Part shown: piece by piece, positions 49,497 through 58,762 of the stretch
Numbering within the stretch: position 1 is the first letter of the stretch
How the letters are laid out: every line of letters starts with the position of its first letter
Assembly (NCBI GenBank): GCA_963697355.1
Contig: CAVONV010000022.1
Span: 496,001-560,000 of the forward strand
Direction: 5' to 3'
Length of the DNA: 64,000 nucleotides
Source: CAVONV01 sp963697355
GTDB lineage: Bacteria > Acidobacteriota > Vicinamibacteria > Marinacidobacterales > DATDRI01
Program-made: the position numbers and the translations under genes
Notes under the pieces: generated by a model
Seen by the model: only the letters and a program-made list of their open reading frames with translations
Databases searched by the model: none
Told to the model about the DNA's origin: nothing

Positions 49497-50996
49497 TCAG
49501 TCTATCCAGTCGAGGCTTTTGTTGACGGCCTTGTTCCAGCCGCGGTAGAGCTCCTCGCGGGCAGTTTCTTTCATCTCGGGTTGCCACTTTCGCTCGGCCT
49601 GCCAGTGAGTCTGAAGCTCTTCTTCATCTTTCCAGAAGCCAACGGCCAGCCCCGCCGCGTAAGCAGCACCGAGCGCCGTAGTCTCACTCAACATGGGTCG
49701 TACGACGGGAACGCCCAAAATATCCGCCTGAAATTGCATCAAGAGCTCATTGAAGACCATCCCACCATCCACCTTGAGGACCGTGAGATCCACCGCCGAT
49801 TCCTTACGCATGGCCTCGAGTACGTCGCGCGTTTGGAACGCGGTCGCTTCGAGAGCGGCGCGGGCAAAGTGTCCCTTTTCAATGAAGCGAGTGAGCCCAA
49901 CGACCACACCGCGCGCATCGCTCCTCCAATGGGGAGCAAAGAGTCCTGAAAAGGCTGGAACGAAATAGATGCCTCCGCTATCGGAAACGGATCGTGCGAG
50001 AGCTTCGACCTCGCTCGCGGTTTCTATGAGTCCCAGGTTGTCTCGGAGCCACTGAACCAGGGCGCCTGTGATGGCAATGGAGCCTTCGAGGGCATAGGTG
50101 GTGGAAGCTTCTCCGACCTTATAGGCAACGGTGGTCAGAAGACCGTGAGTCGACCTCACGATCTTGGTGCCGGTGTTGATCAGCATGAAGCAACCCGTTC
50201 CATAAGTGTTCTTGGCCTCACCGGGGGCGAAGCAGGTTTGACCGTAGAGCGCCGCCTGCTGATCGCCGAGGTCACCGCAAACGGGAACGCGGCCCTTTAG
50301 GGGTCCGTCGGGTAGTGTGCTGCCATAGAAATTGGAATCGCTCGAAGGACGGATCTCGGGAAGCATTTGACGGGGAACGGTGAACGCTTGGAGTAAATCG
50401 TCATCCCAAACGCAATCCCGGATATTCATGAGCATCGTGCGACTGGCATTGGTGACATCCGTGACGAAAGCGCCTCCGGTGAGGTTCCAAATCAGCCAGG
50501 TGTCGACGTTACCGAAAACGGCGTCACCGCGTTCTGCCGCCGCCCGGAGACCAGGCAAGTTCTCGAGCAGCCAAAGGAGCTTCGGACCGGAGAAGTAGGT
50601 GGAAACGGGCAGGCCTGTTTTCTTGCGAAATCGATCTTGGCCATTGCTACCAGACAGCTCGTCACAAATGGTGTCCGTCCGGGTGTCTTGCCATACGATG
50701 GCGTTGCCGTAGGGCCTACCGGTTGCTCTTTCCCAGACAAGGGTGGTCTCACGTTGATTGGTGATGCCGATGGCGGCTAGATCTTCCGCCTCGATCTCGC
50801 CCTTTTCCATGGCCACCCGAATGACCTCTTCGGCACAAGACCATATTTCCAAAGGATCGTGTTCTACCCATCCCGGCTTCGGGCAAATCTGTTGATGCTC
50901 GACCTGGTGGCTGGCAAAAACGGCACCGTTTCGATCGAAAATCATGAAACGGGTGCTACTTGTTCCTTGATCAAGTGCTCCAACGTAATGCTTCAT
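49497..50996 (-). CDS. glpK: Glycerol kinase
   Basis: FGGY-family kinase of 499 residues making glycerol-3-phosphate. The ATP/substrate motifs are GALDQGTSSTRFMIFDRNG at the N-terminus, AIGITNQRETTLVWERATGR (the GNQRE glycerol-kinase signature), NTYGTGCFMLINTG and KVDGGMVFNELLMQFQADIL. I use ATG 50996 (MKHYVGALDQG); the frame is open to 51110, but the extra residues are not part of the family. No glpF or glpD is in the window, so it is an isolated gene. It is divergent from the second Tat M24 peptidase. Confidence 0.94.
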   Translation of the reverse strand: MKHYVGALDQGTSSTRFMIFDRNGAVFASHQVEHQQICPKPGWVEHDPLEIWSCAEEVIRVAMEKGEIEAEDLAAIGITNQRETTLVWERATGRPYGNAIVWQDTRTDTICDELSGSNGQDRFRKKTGLPVSTYFSGPKLLWLLENLPGLRAAAERGDAVFGNVDTWLIWNLTGGAFVTDVTNASRTMLMNIRDCVWDDDLLQAFTVPRQMLPEIRPSSDSNFYGSTLPDGPLKGRVPVCGDLGDQQAALYGQTCFAPGEAKNTYGTGCFMLINTGTKIVRSTHGLLTTVAYKVGEASTTYALEGSIAITGALVQWLRDNLGLIETASEVEALARSVSDSGGIYFVPAFSGLFAPHWRSDARGVVVGLTRFIEKGHFARAALEATAFQTRDVLEAMRKESAVDLTVLKVDGGMVFNELLMQFQADILGVPVVRPMLSETTALGAAYAAGLAVGFWKDEEELQTHWQAERKWQPEMKETAREELYRGWNKAVNKSLDWID

Positions 50997-51121
50997 ATCG
51001 TGCTCACTTCGACCCACGCTGGTCGGAATCCCGCTCGAGAAGTTTATACTCTTCTGCGGTTCTTGTGGATTGATTCTGATTTGTCTCGTACAATGTCCGG
51101 CATCTCGCAAGGAGGTTGATT

Positions 51122-52402
51122 ATGTGTGTTGACAGAAGAGAGTTCCTTCACGTTTCCGCTGGTGTTGCAGGCGCGAGTCTAATTGGCTGTTCGAGCTCAA
51201 CGACTTCAGAAACAAAAGCAGATTCCGATGTCCCGGAGTTCCTTCAAGGTCTCCGCCCGATGACGGATGGTATCAAGCCTATTACCGACGATGAGCGGTT
51301 GGCAAGAATCGATAAAGCTCAAAAACTCATGGTGGAGAACGGTCTGGATGCCGTCTACATAGAATCCGGCAGCAGCTTGTTTTACTACACGGGTATTCGT
51401 TGGGGAAGCTCGGAACGCATGCTGGCCATGGTGATGCCCGCCAAGGGTGATATCGCCTACGTTTGTCCCGGCTTCGAAGAAGAACGAGCGAGGGAGCTGA
51501 TCCGTTTCGGTGACGACATCCGTCCTTGGGAAGAGGACGAGAGTCCGTACAAGAGAGTGGCACAGATCTTCAAAGACAGAGGGATCTCAACGGGTAAGGT
51601 CGGCATGGAAGAAAGGGTGCGTTTCTTTCTCTTCGACGGCATCCGGAAGGAAGCTCCAAACGTCGAATACGTGAGCGCCGACCCCGTCACCATCGGTTGT
51701 CGTGTGACGAAATCTCCCACGGAGATTGCTTTGATGCAGCGCGCTATGGACATCACCATAGAGGCTTACAAGGCCACCGTGAAGACGTTACATGAGGGAA
51801 TGACAAAAGGAGAGTTTCAGGAAAACTCTCGGATGGCGCACAAAGCCCTTGGAGTCGACGGGGGGATCGGCGCGAACTTCGGCGAAGCGACGGCTCTTCC
51901 TCATGGAAGCATCAAGCCCCGAAATTTGAGAGAAGGGGACGTGGTTCTCATGGACGGCGGGTGTGGGGTTGACGGGTATCGCTCGGATATCAGTCGCACC
52001 ATCGTTTTTGGTACTCCGACGCAAAAGATGCAGGACATGTGGGACCTCGAGAAGAAGGCACAATGGGCGGCCTTTGAGGCTGCCAAAGTGGGTGTACCCT
52101 GCGAGGACGTCGACGCCGCGGCGCGCAAAGTCCTCACGGATGCGGGCCTGGGTCCGGACTACAAGGTTCCGGGATGTCCCCATCGAACGGGACACGGCAT
52201 CGGGCTCGACGGTCACGAGTGGACCAATTTCGTCCGTGGAAACAAGACACCTTTAGCTCCAGGGATGTGTTTTTCGAATGAGCCCATGATCGTCATTCCG
52301 GGCGAGTTCGGTATCCGTCTCGAGGACTGCGTCTACATCACGGACGACGGGGCGAGATTCTTCACGGAGCCCAGTCCGGCGATTGACCAGCCTTTCGCAT
52401 AG
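51122..52402 (+). CDS. Tat-exported M24 metallopeptidase, second copy (lipoprotein)
   Basis: Protein of 426 residues closely similar, end to end, to the gene at 16156-17421. The N-terminus MCVDRREFLHVSAGVAGASL is a twin-arginine signal, and a lipobox (LIGCSSS) suggests lipid attachment after Tat export, which the first copy lacks. All five metal ligands are kept (LMDGGCGVDGYRSDISRT, RTGHGIG, SNEPMI, RLED). The expected activity is release of the residue before proline. AAGGAGGT at 51111-51118 supports ATG 51122. Downstream is a 609-bp gap rather than the terminator found at the first copy. Confidence 0.9.
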   Translation: MCVDRREFLHVSAGVAGASLIGCSSSTTSETKADSDVPEFLQGLRPMTDGIKPITDDERLARIDKAQKLMVENGLDAVYIESGSSLFYYTGIRWGSSERMLAMVMPAKGDIAYVCPGFEEERARELIRFGDDIRPWEEDESPYKRVAQIFKDRGISTGKVGMEERVRFFLFDGIRKEAPNVEYVSADPVTIGCRVTKSPTEIALMQRAMDITIEAYKATVKTLHEGMTKGEFQENSRMAHKALGVDGGIGANFGEATALPHGSIKPRNLREGDVVLMDGGCGVDGYRSDISRTIVFGTPTQKMQDMWDLEKKAQWAAFEAAKVGVPCEDVDAAARKVLTDAGLGPDYKVPGCPHRTGHGIGLDGHEWTNFVRGNKTPLAPGMCFSNEPMIVIPGEFGIRLEDCVYITDDGARFFTEPSPAIDQPFA

Positions 52403-53011
52403 AAAAGTAGGGTTTGGGCAAGGCAGTTAAGACAAGTGGGGAGTGGTCGCGAAGTAGAAGATAAGTAGAATATGAGTAGAATATAAGACGCTGACTAGAT
52501 CCGGCAGGTTGGATTGTGATCCGAGATCTCAGATATCACCAACTAGGCCTTAATACTCCCATTGATAGCTATTTACGATAATGCGCTTGGTCCAATCGCG
52601 TATTGATCCTACGACAATTTGGATCCTGATCGGTGGTAAAGGTTATTCTCTAGAGCAATTGGGCCAGTAAGACTATTGATTTTAGTGGGTTAAGAGTGAG
52701 TCATATTAATCACTCTTTTCGTCCTGGTGGGCCTAGTATTTGCAAGGTAACTGACTGGTCATTCACCCTAGACGTGTTTAATGACTTCACATCTTGGAAA
52801 CTCAACTTGGTAAAACCCCCGTCGGCGACCAGATCGCCGGCGGGGGAAGAGTCGATTCTGTTGAAAAACGCTTCTAACCTTGGACTTCTCACTCGCGAGT
52901 GGACTGATTTACTTGGCGTTCGTTCCCATCCAATGGCATTCCGTTTCCGACCGATGGGGAGTCCATCCGAATCGTTGTCTCTTAGCAGCTTATCGAAAGG
53001 AGAGTGATTCT
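52403..53011. other. 609-bp AT-richer leader region upstream of the TonB receptor
   Basis: No gene is visible. AAGAGTGA (52692-52699) and TCACTCTT (52710-52717) are exact inverted repeats followed by T residues. CCCCCGTCGGCGA (52816-52828) and TCGCCGGCGGGGG (52834-52846) form a 13-bp stem with one G-T pair. On the minus strand the second is followed by TTTT. AGTAGAATATGAGTAGAATA words lie near 52466-52487. The region probably holds the receptor's promoter and a structured 5' UTR. Confidence 0.45.
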
Positions 53012-55849
53012 ATGAGATGGAGAGTCCCAATAATTATGCTGGCCGTCGCTATCTTCTGTGGCGGTTTGGCAATCGCTCAGCAGCAGTACGGTACCTTGAC
53101 GGGTACCGCAAAAGATGAGCAGGGAGGCGTGCTCCCCGGCGCCAACGTAACCATTTCGAGTCCGGCGATGATCGGCGGCGCCCGGACTGCGGTAACCGGC
53201 CCGGCAGGGGGCTACACTTTTCGGAACCTGCCGGCCGGAACATACACGGTGAAGTTCGAGATGTCGGGCTTCGGCACGTTCACCCGTGAAGGAATCATCG
53301 TCTCGGTAGCGACGACGACGAGGGTCGACGGGACCTTGAGCGTCGGAAGCATCGAAGAGACGATCACCGTCACGGGCGAATCCCCTGTAGTCGATGTGAA
53401 GTCCACCATCACCCAAACGAACATCGACAAAGAGGTTTACGAGGCGGTTCCCACCGGCCGTAATCCTTGGGTCATGGCGGGGTTGGTACCCGGTATGGTC
53501 ACCGGCCAACTCGATGTCGGCGGAAACGCTGGGATGCAGCAGTACAGCCTCGAGATCAGTGGTTCTGCAGATAGTCAGAAATCGTTCTCCATCGACGGCC
53601 TCAAGGTTAACTGGCCGGGAGGTGGGGGCGGCGCCACCATGCAGTACTACGACTTTGCCATGTACGACGAGTATAACTTCCAGACTTCCGCCGGAACCGC
53701 GGAGAGTGATGTTGCCGGTGTCTATATGAACATGGTGACCCGGTCGGGTGGTAACGAGCTGTCTGGGACTCAGAGCGCCTACTTCATGAACGATTCGATG
53801 CAATCGGAGAGTGCGGCGTCGGGTTGCGGGAACGAGATCGACTCTCTTACGATCTGAACGGTTCACTCGGTGGGCCTCTCGTGCGCGACAAGCTCTGGTG
53901 GTTTGGCGCCGGGCGGTGGTGGAGATTGGATCAATTCAATGCGGGCAAGGTCAATCCGGACGGATCACGGATTATCGATGACAACCTCATCCGAAACCTG
54001 ATGGGTAAAGTGACCTGGCAGATCGACGAGGCTTCCCGCTTCTTTTTCATGGCGAACAAGAACTGGAAGTATCGGTACCACCGGAACGACCTGACCGCGG
54101 TGGATTTCCCCACGAGCATCGCCACCAATTTCCAGAAGCAGCCGGCGCAAAACGCGGTCTTCAGCTACAACCGCGTGATCGGGACGGCGGCGGTTTTCGA
54201 CATCCGATATGGACGGATGTGGGGTGAGACCCCTTACATCTACCAGGAAGAGATCGACCAGAGCGACCTCAGAAACACCCATTTCTACGACACGATCAGC
54301 AGCGTCGCCGAGCGATCGGGCCCGTATGAGTATCGGAATCCCAACGTCCGCGACCAGCTCAACGCCACGGTGTCGTACTACGCGGACGAATGGGCCGGAG
54401 GCACCCATGATCTCAAGTTCGGATTCCAGTATGGTCGCGACACGATGAAGGAGAACCAGATCATGCATCGGGGATACGCATCTCAGGGCCGTCGGTGGTG
54501 TTGCGGATGAAGCACTTTTGTGGAATACACCCTTTACATCTGATGTTCGGGTGAATGATTTGGGCTTCTTCATCCAGGATGCTTGGACGATCGGCGCCCG
54601 AGCGACTCTCAACCTCGGTGTCCGCTTCGACAGTATCAAAGGTCGTGTTCCCTCGAACACCAGTCCCGCGGGCACGTGGGTAGGCGACCGGACCTTCATC
54701 AGAGATCAATGATGTCCCGAACTGGGGACCCAACGCGGCGCCTCGTCTCGGTCTGTCCTACGACCTCTTTGGAGACGGCAAGACCGCCATCAAAGCCTAT
54801 TACGGGCGGTTCTACATCCAGACCGGCTCGAGTCATTCCCAGTGCGATGAATCCAGTATTCGCATCCAATGTAGCCGTGCCCTGGAACGACAATGGAGAT
54901 CTTTTCCTCGAGCCCGGCCCGAGTGGGACCTTTGCGGATAGCCCGGAGCTCGACCTCACTCGGCTGATTGAACAGGGCTTTGTCGGTGGAGCACAATCCA
55001 CGATCGATCCTGACCTGCAACGGCCTTACAGCGACAACTTCGACATCGGGATTCAGACTGAAATCATGCCCAACTTCTCGGTTGGATTCACCTATCATCG
55101 CCGGCAACATCGACGCGGCGTGGGACGGCCGGATCGGAACCGTCCGACCGACGCCTACTCCCCGGTGTCGGTCAACTACGACGATCCCGTCGATGGGCCT
55201 TCCACGGTCACGGTTTTCAATGCCAACCCTGACATTCTGACGGGTGGACGCGACCTCTACATCACGAACGTGGACGAGATCAACAGCGACTACAACGGGT
55301 TCGAGATCATTGCCAGGAAGAGGTATTCCAACAATTGGCAGCTTCTCGGCGGAGTGACTTACGGCGATCACAAGGGCTTCGATTACTCCAGCGATTACAT
55401 TCAGCTCAGTGATTTCAACAACCCGAATTTCACCCTCAATCGGGACAACGGTTCCGTATGGACCGATCTCCCCTGGACCTTCAAGATGTCCGGGAGCTAC
55501 ACGTTTCGCCCACAACATCCAGTTGGCAGGGAAGTGGGAAGGACGAGCCGGCGTGCCCCTCACCCGAAGGTTGACGGTTTCCGGATTGAATCAGGGAACG
55601 GAAACGGTTTACGTCGGCCCAGCGCGGTGACGGACCGGCCCGAGTCGGTTACGGCATTCGTCGACCTCAGCTTGAGCTGGACCAAAAATATCGGCCGGTC
55701 TCGGGTCGAGCCCATGCTCCAGATTTTCAACATCTATGAACAAAGCCACAGTCCTCAACCAGCAAACTTTGGCTGGAAGCACCTGGGGCAGCCCGACTCG
55801 GTTCTTGTCGCCGCGGATCATTCGCATCGGCCTCAAGTGGACCTTCTAG
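53012..55849 (+). pseudogene. TonB-dependent receptor with carboxypeptidase-regulatory N-terminal domain, about seven frameshifts
   Basis: Outer-membrane receptor of about 945 residues, if repaired. A signal peptide (IIMLAVAIFCGGLAIAQ), a CarboxypepD_reg-like domain (GTLTGTAKDEQGGVLPGANV), a plug (TNIDKEVYEAVPTGRNPWVM) and the barrel are present, ending RIIRIGLKWTF at 55849. This layout is typical of acidobacterial receptors. The frame changes near 53820 (-1), 54486-54488 (+1 in GGG), 54700 (+1), 54825 (+1), 55505 (+1), 55620 (-1, GGG to GG) and 55740 (+1). Amino-acid sequence stays family-like between the shifts, and the sum restores the original frame. AAAGGAG at 52996-53002 precedes the start. 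Confidence 0.75.
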
Positions 55850-55900
55850 TCGTCGACCCATGAGAACGCAGCTTCAAAGCTGCTGACTCTTTACAGTAAG

Positions 55901-55930
55901 GGGGGGGCTTTCGAGCTCCCCTCACTCTTT
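55901..55930 (+). terminator. Possible weak terminator after the TonB receptor
   Basis: An AGGGGGGGG run (55899-55907) can pair with CTCCCCT (55916-55922) around CTTTCGAG, and CACTCTTTTT follows. The stem is imperfect. Confidence 0.4.
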
Positions 55931-56075
55931 TTCGATCACGAAGGGGAGGGAACCGGGTGAGGGAACGCCCGTCTGGGATTTCGTTTCTCTCCTCGACCAA
56001 ACCTTATTCCCAGCATCGATATCCGCTCGTCCCGTTTCCCTTTTTTTCGACATAGCACTCTAGCAGGTGTGAAAG

Positions 56076-56772
56076 ATGGCGAAAAAGAAGAGCCTCACAT
56101 TAAAGACCCTTCGCGAGCAGGTCTATGACTACGTGCGGGAGGCACTGAATCGCGGCGACCTGATTCCAGGCGAAAGCGTCAATATCAACGAGATCAGCGA
56201 GAAACTGGGCATCAGCAAAACCCCCCTGCGCTTTGCCTTGCTCCAGTTAGAGAACGAAGGCTTCGTCACCATCTTCGCTCGGCGAGGCTGTGTCGTAAAG
56301 GTCCTTCACTCTGGAGGAAATCCGCAACATTTATCAAATCATTGGAGCGTTGGAGTCTTCAGTGATCCGATTCAATTTCGACAAAATCACCCCTACCGTC
56401 ACGGAGAAGATGCGTCGTTTCAACCAACAGGCTCGCGAAGCCCTCGAAGAGGATGACTTCAGCCGCTACTACGAGAACAATCTGAAATACCATAACTGCT
56501 ACTTGCATCTTTGTGGCAACGAGCTATTGATTCATTCTGTGACCATCCTAAAGAACCGCCTCTACGACTTCCCGAGGAAGAAATGGCACATCAAAGAGTG
56601 GGAGATCAATTCCACAGGTGAGCATGCCGAATTCATTCGGTTGTTGGAGGAAGGAAGAGACAAAGAGGCGGCAGACTACATACGCGACGTTCATTGGTGC
56701 TACAAGGTCCAAGAAAAGTTCGCCAAGCAGTATTACACCGAAGCGCTCGAGACCGTCAGAGCCGCCCAGTAA
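56076..56772 (+). CDS. GntR/FCD-type transcriptional regulator, one frameshift
   Basis: About 231 residues. The N-terminal winged helix-turn-helix is GntR-like (REQVYDYVREALNRGDLIPG, then INEISEKLGISKTPLRFALL). The C-terminal FCD ligand-binding domain follows (ALESSVIRFNFDKITPT...). The two halves are in different frames. One extra base in CTTCAC near 56305-56308 explains it: corrected, the sequence reads VVKVLTLEEIRNIYQIIGAL. His residues such as those in LKYHNCYLHLCGNE may bind the metal typical of FCD proteins. It sits just upstream of the M24-fold gene and SnoaL gene, which it probably controls. Confidence 0.78.
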
Positions 56773-56810
56773 ATCAGGAGACACGAGCGTTTCGTAGTCT
56801 GGAGGAGCCT

Positions 56811-58211
56811 ATGAGTACTAGAAGAGACTTTATCAAGACATCCGGAGCGTTTACTCTCGGGGCCGCGCTGGGCACAGCATGTAGTCCGGAAGCGCAAGAG
56901 GGTGGGGGGACGACGGCGTCCGGCACCTCGGCCTCCATGCTCGTCGAGAACTCTGACCACCCAAAACCGGCGACCTACGACCGACTTCCGCTGGAGTGGT
57001 ATCACGCCAATGTCAAGCGACTCCAGGAAAAGTTGGGAGAACGGGGCTTGGACGGCATCTTCCTCAAAGACCGTTGGAACTTGGTTTATTTTACCGGTCT
57101 TTTTCACAGCACGACCGAACGCCCCATCGCGTGTTTCATCCCTGCCGATGAGCTCGCCGTCTACTGGTACTCTCCCAGTATCGACAGAGATCTCATCGAG
57201 ACCTGGTGGAGCACGGAGAACAACTACTACTACTGCTACCCACATGCTGAAGGAGGTTACCCGAACCGGGGAGAAGTGGTGATGGGGCCGCCTGTCGATC
57301 TGCTGGAATGGATGCTCAAAGGGATCGAGAAGCTGGGTTACGGTGAAAAGAAGATAGCGCTCGATCATCAGCCCTCGAGAAATCGGTTCAAGCGCATGAC
57401 GGAGGTCCTGCCCAAGGCAACCTTCGAGGAAGTCGACGACGTCTGCATGAAGATGCGAATGGTCAAAACGCCCGAGGAGATCGCCTTGATCCAACGGACC
57501 ATGAACTACTTCAGCCGGATCATGGCTTACGGGCGAGACTATATCCTCGACCGCGGCACGGATGCGACGGACTTCGAAGTCCAGACCGCGACGATGGAGT
57601 ACGGCACCAATCTGATCATGAAGGACATCGAGCGCGATGGTCATCCTCACACGGCCGTCGGGATCGATGTAGGCGCGAGTTGTCGAACCGGCGCGGGTTG
57701 TGCCTACCCTCACCCCAACCAGTTCCATCACAACAAGCTCAAGAAGGGAGACTCGATTCAGATAGCGCTGTGGGGTGGCATCGGCGGCTACGGTGGGGAG
57801 CTCTACTCTCCGTGGCAGATTGATCCTTGGCCCGAGGGCGGAGAGAAGATGTGGGAAGTGATGGCGGAAGGCTCCCGGATGCAGATCGAGATGTCTAAAG
57901 CGGGAATCCGCTGTCAGGAGATCGCCAAGGCCGTCCACGAGATGCAGGTGGCAAACGGTATGCAAAAGTACCTTTACCAAAGGGTCGCTCATGGCCAGGG
58001 CATGGAAGGGCACCAACCGCCTTACCTTGCGCTCGGCGACGAAACGGTACTCGAAGAAGGGATGACCTTCTCGATGGAACCGGGGCTCTTCAATCCAGAG
58101 GGAGGATACGGATACAACCCCTCGGATTGCATTCTGGTGACCAAGGACAAGGGCGTTGCCATGGGAAGCGTGCCGAATCTCACCAAAGAGTGGGCGCTCC
58201 TCAAACTGTAG
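56811..58211 (+). CDS. Tat-exported M24-fold protein with altered metal ligands
   Basis: Protein of 466 residues. The N-terminus MSTRRDFIKTSGAFTLGAAL is a twin-arginine signal with a lipobox (LGTACSPE). The creatinase/aminopeptidase fold is recognised from RLPLEWYHANVKRLQEKLGE, RVAHGQGMEGHQPPYLA and EGMTFSMEPGLF. The metal-site region differs from true M24 peptidases: where LMDGGCGVDGYRSDISRT stands in the other copies, this one has QIALWGGIGGYGGELYSPWQ, so both Asp ligands are gone. It may be a metal-free hydrolase (creatinase is a known example in this fold), a different enzyme, or inactive. GGAGGAG at 56801-56807 supports the start. Confidence 0.82.
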   Translation: MSTRRDFIKTSGAFTLGAALGTACSPEAQEGGGTTASGTSASMLVENSDHPKPATYDRLPLEWYHANVKRLQEKLGERGLDGIFLKDRWNLVYFTGLFHSTTERPIACFIPADELAVYWYSPSIDRDLIETWWSTENNYYYCYPHAEGGYPNRGEVVMGPPVDLLEWMLKGIEKLGYGEKKIALDHQPSRNRFKRMTEVLPKATFEEVDDVCMKMRMVKTPEEIALIQRTMNYFSRIMAYGRDYILDRGTDATDFEVQTATMEYGTNLIMKDIERDGHPHTAVGIDVGASCRTGAGCAYPHPNQFHHNKLKKGDSIQIALWGGIGGYGGELYSPWQIDPWPEGGEKMWEVMAEGSRMQIEMSKAGIRCQEIAKAVHEMQVANGMQKYLYQRVAHGQGMEGHQPPYLALGDETVLEEGMTFSMEPGLFNPEGGYGYNPSDCILVTKDKGVAMGSVPNLTKEWALLKL

Positions 58212-58240
58212 GACGAATCATCCACGTCTCGCGGACTCGG

Positions 58241-58271
58241 GAGGGGTAGGCCTCCGGCAGGCTTACCCCTC
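58241..58271 (+). terminator. Hairpin after the M24-fold gene
   Basis: GAGGGGTAGGCCT (58241-58253) pairs with AGGCTTACCCCTC (58259-58271) with one mismatch. There is no T-tract, so termination is uncertain; it could also attenuate or protect the transcript before the SnoaL gene. Confidence 0.45.
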
Positions 58272-58303
58272 CATGCTGCAATCCGAATCTGAAAAGGGCG
58301 AAG

Positions 58304-58762
58304 ATGTCTGATGTCAACAAGTCCACGCTGCGACGCCTGATCGAGGAAATGGACCGTGGCAACTTGGACATCGTTGATGAGCTCTTTGCGCCGGACTACG
58401 TTTGTTACCTCCAAGGCGGCTCGGTCACCCTGGATTGCAAGGCTCACAAAAAGACTCTCGAAACGTTCTACGCGGCATTCCCTGACTATCACCATCGTAT
58501 CGAAGATTTGATCGCCGAAGGAGACAAAGTGGTGCTGCGTGTGGTCCGACCTGGCAACGCACAATGCAGGACTTTAGAAGTTTGCCTGCCACCGGAAAGA
58601 AGATTTCCATTTCTGCGATGTATGTCTGCCGTTTTGTGGACGGAAGGATTGTCGAAGCATGGATGGAGGCGGATCTGCTGGGCTTCTATCAGCAGATCGG
58701 CGCTGATCGACGAGAAAGGGCTCGAAAAGGCGGTTTCGTTTATTCCCAGCGAAGACACGTAG
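58304..58762 (+). CDS. SnoaL-like polyketide-cyclase/ester-cyclase family protein, compensating frameshifts
   Basis: About 152 residues with the NTF2-like cone fold. The start (VNKSTLRRLIEEMDRGNLDI), VDELFAPDYVCYLQGG and TFYAAFPDYHHRIEDLIAEGD match the SnoaL group. Near 58550 the family sequence continues one frame back (DFRSLPATGKKISISAMYVC, then RFVDGRIVEAWMEADLLGFY). Near 58700 it returns to the first frame, ending EKAVSFIPSEDT at the TAG at 58760-58762. So one -1 and one +1 indel cancel, and the frame between them encodes nonsense. Function is not predictable. It overlaps the end of the converging permease by 23 bp. Confidence 0.65.
   Translation: MSDVNKSTLRRLIEEMDRGNLDIVDELFAPDYVCYLQGGSVTLDCKAHKKTLETFYAAFPDYHHRIEDLIAEGDKVVLRVVRPGNAQCRTLEVCLPPERRFPFLRCMSAVLWTEGLSKHGWRRICWASISRSALIDEKGLEKAVSFIPSEDT

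Noticed and set aside
51030..51105. Promoter before the second M24 gene (TACAAT near 51088)
   Set aside because: A -10-like hexamer is present, but no acceptable -35 hexamer lies 16-18 bp upstream.
56733..58016. 427-codon open frame on the minus strand
   Set aside because: It is antisense to the M24-fold gene, has a composition (His/Arg/Asp-rich) typical of shadow frames and shows no recognisable domain.
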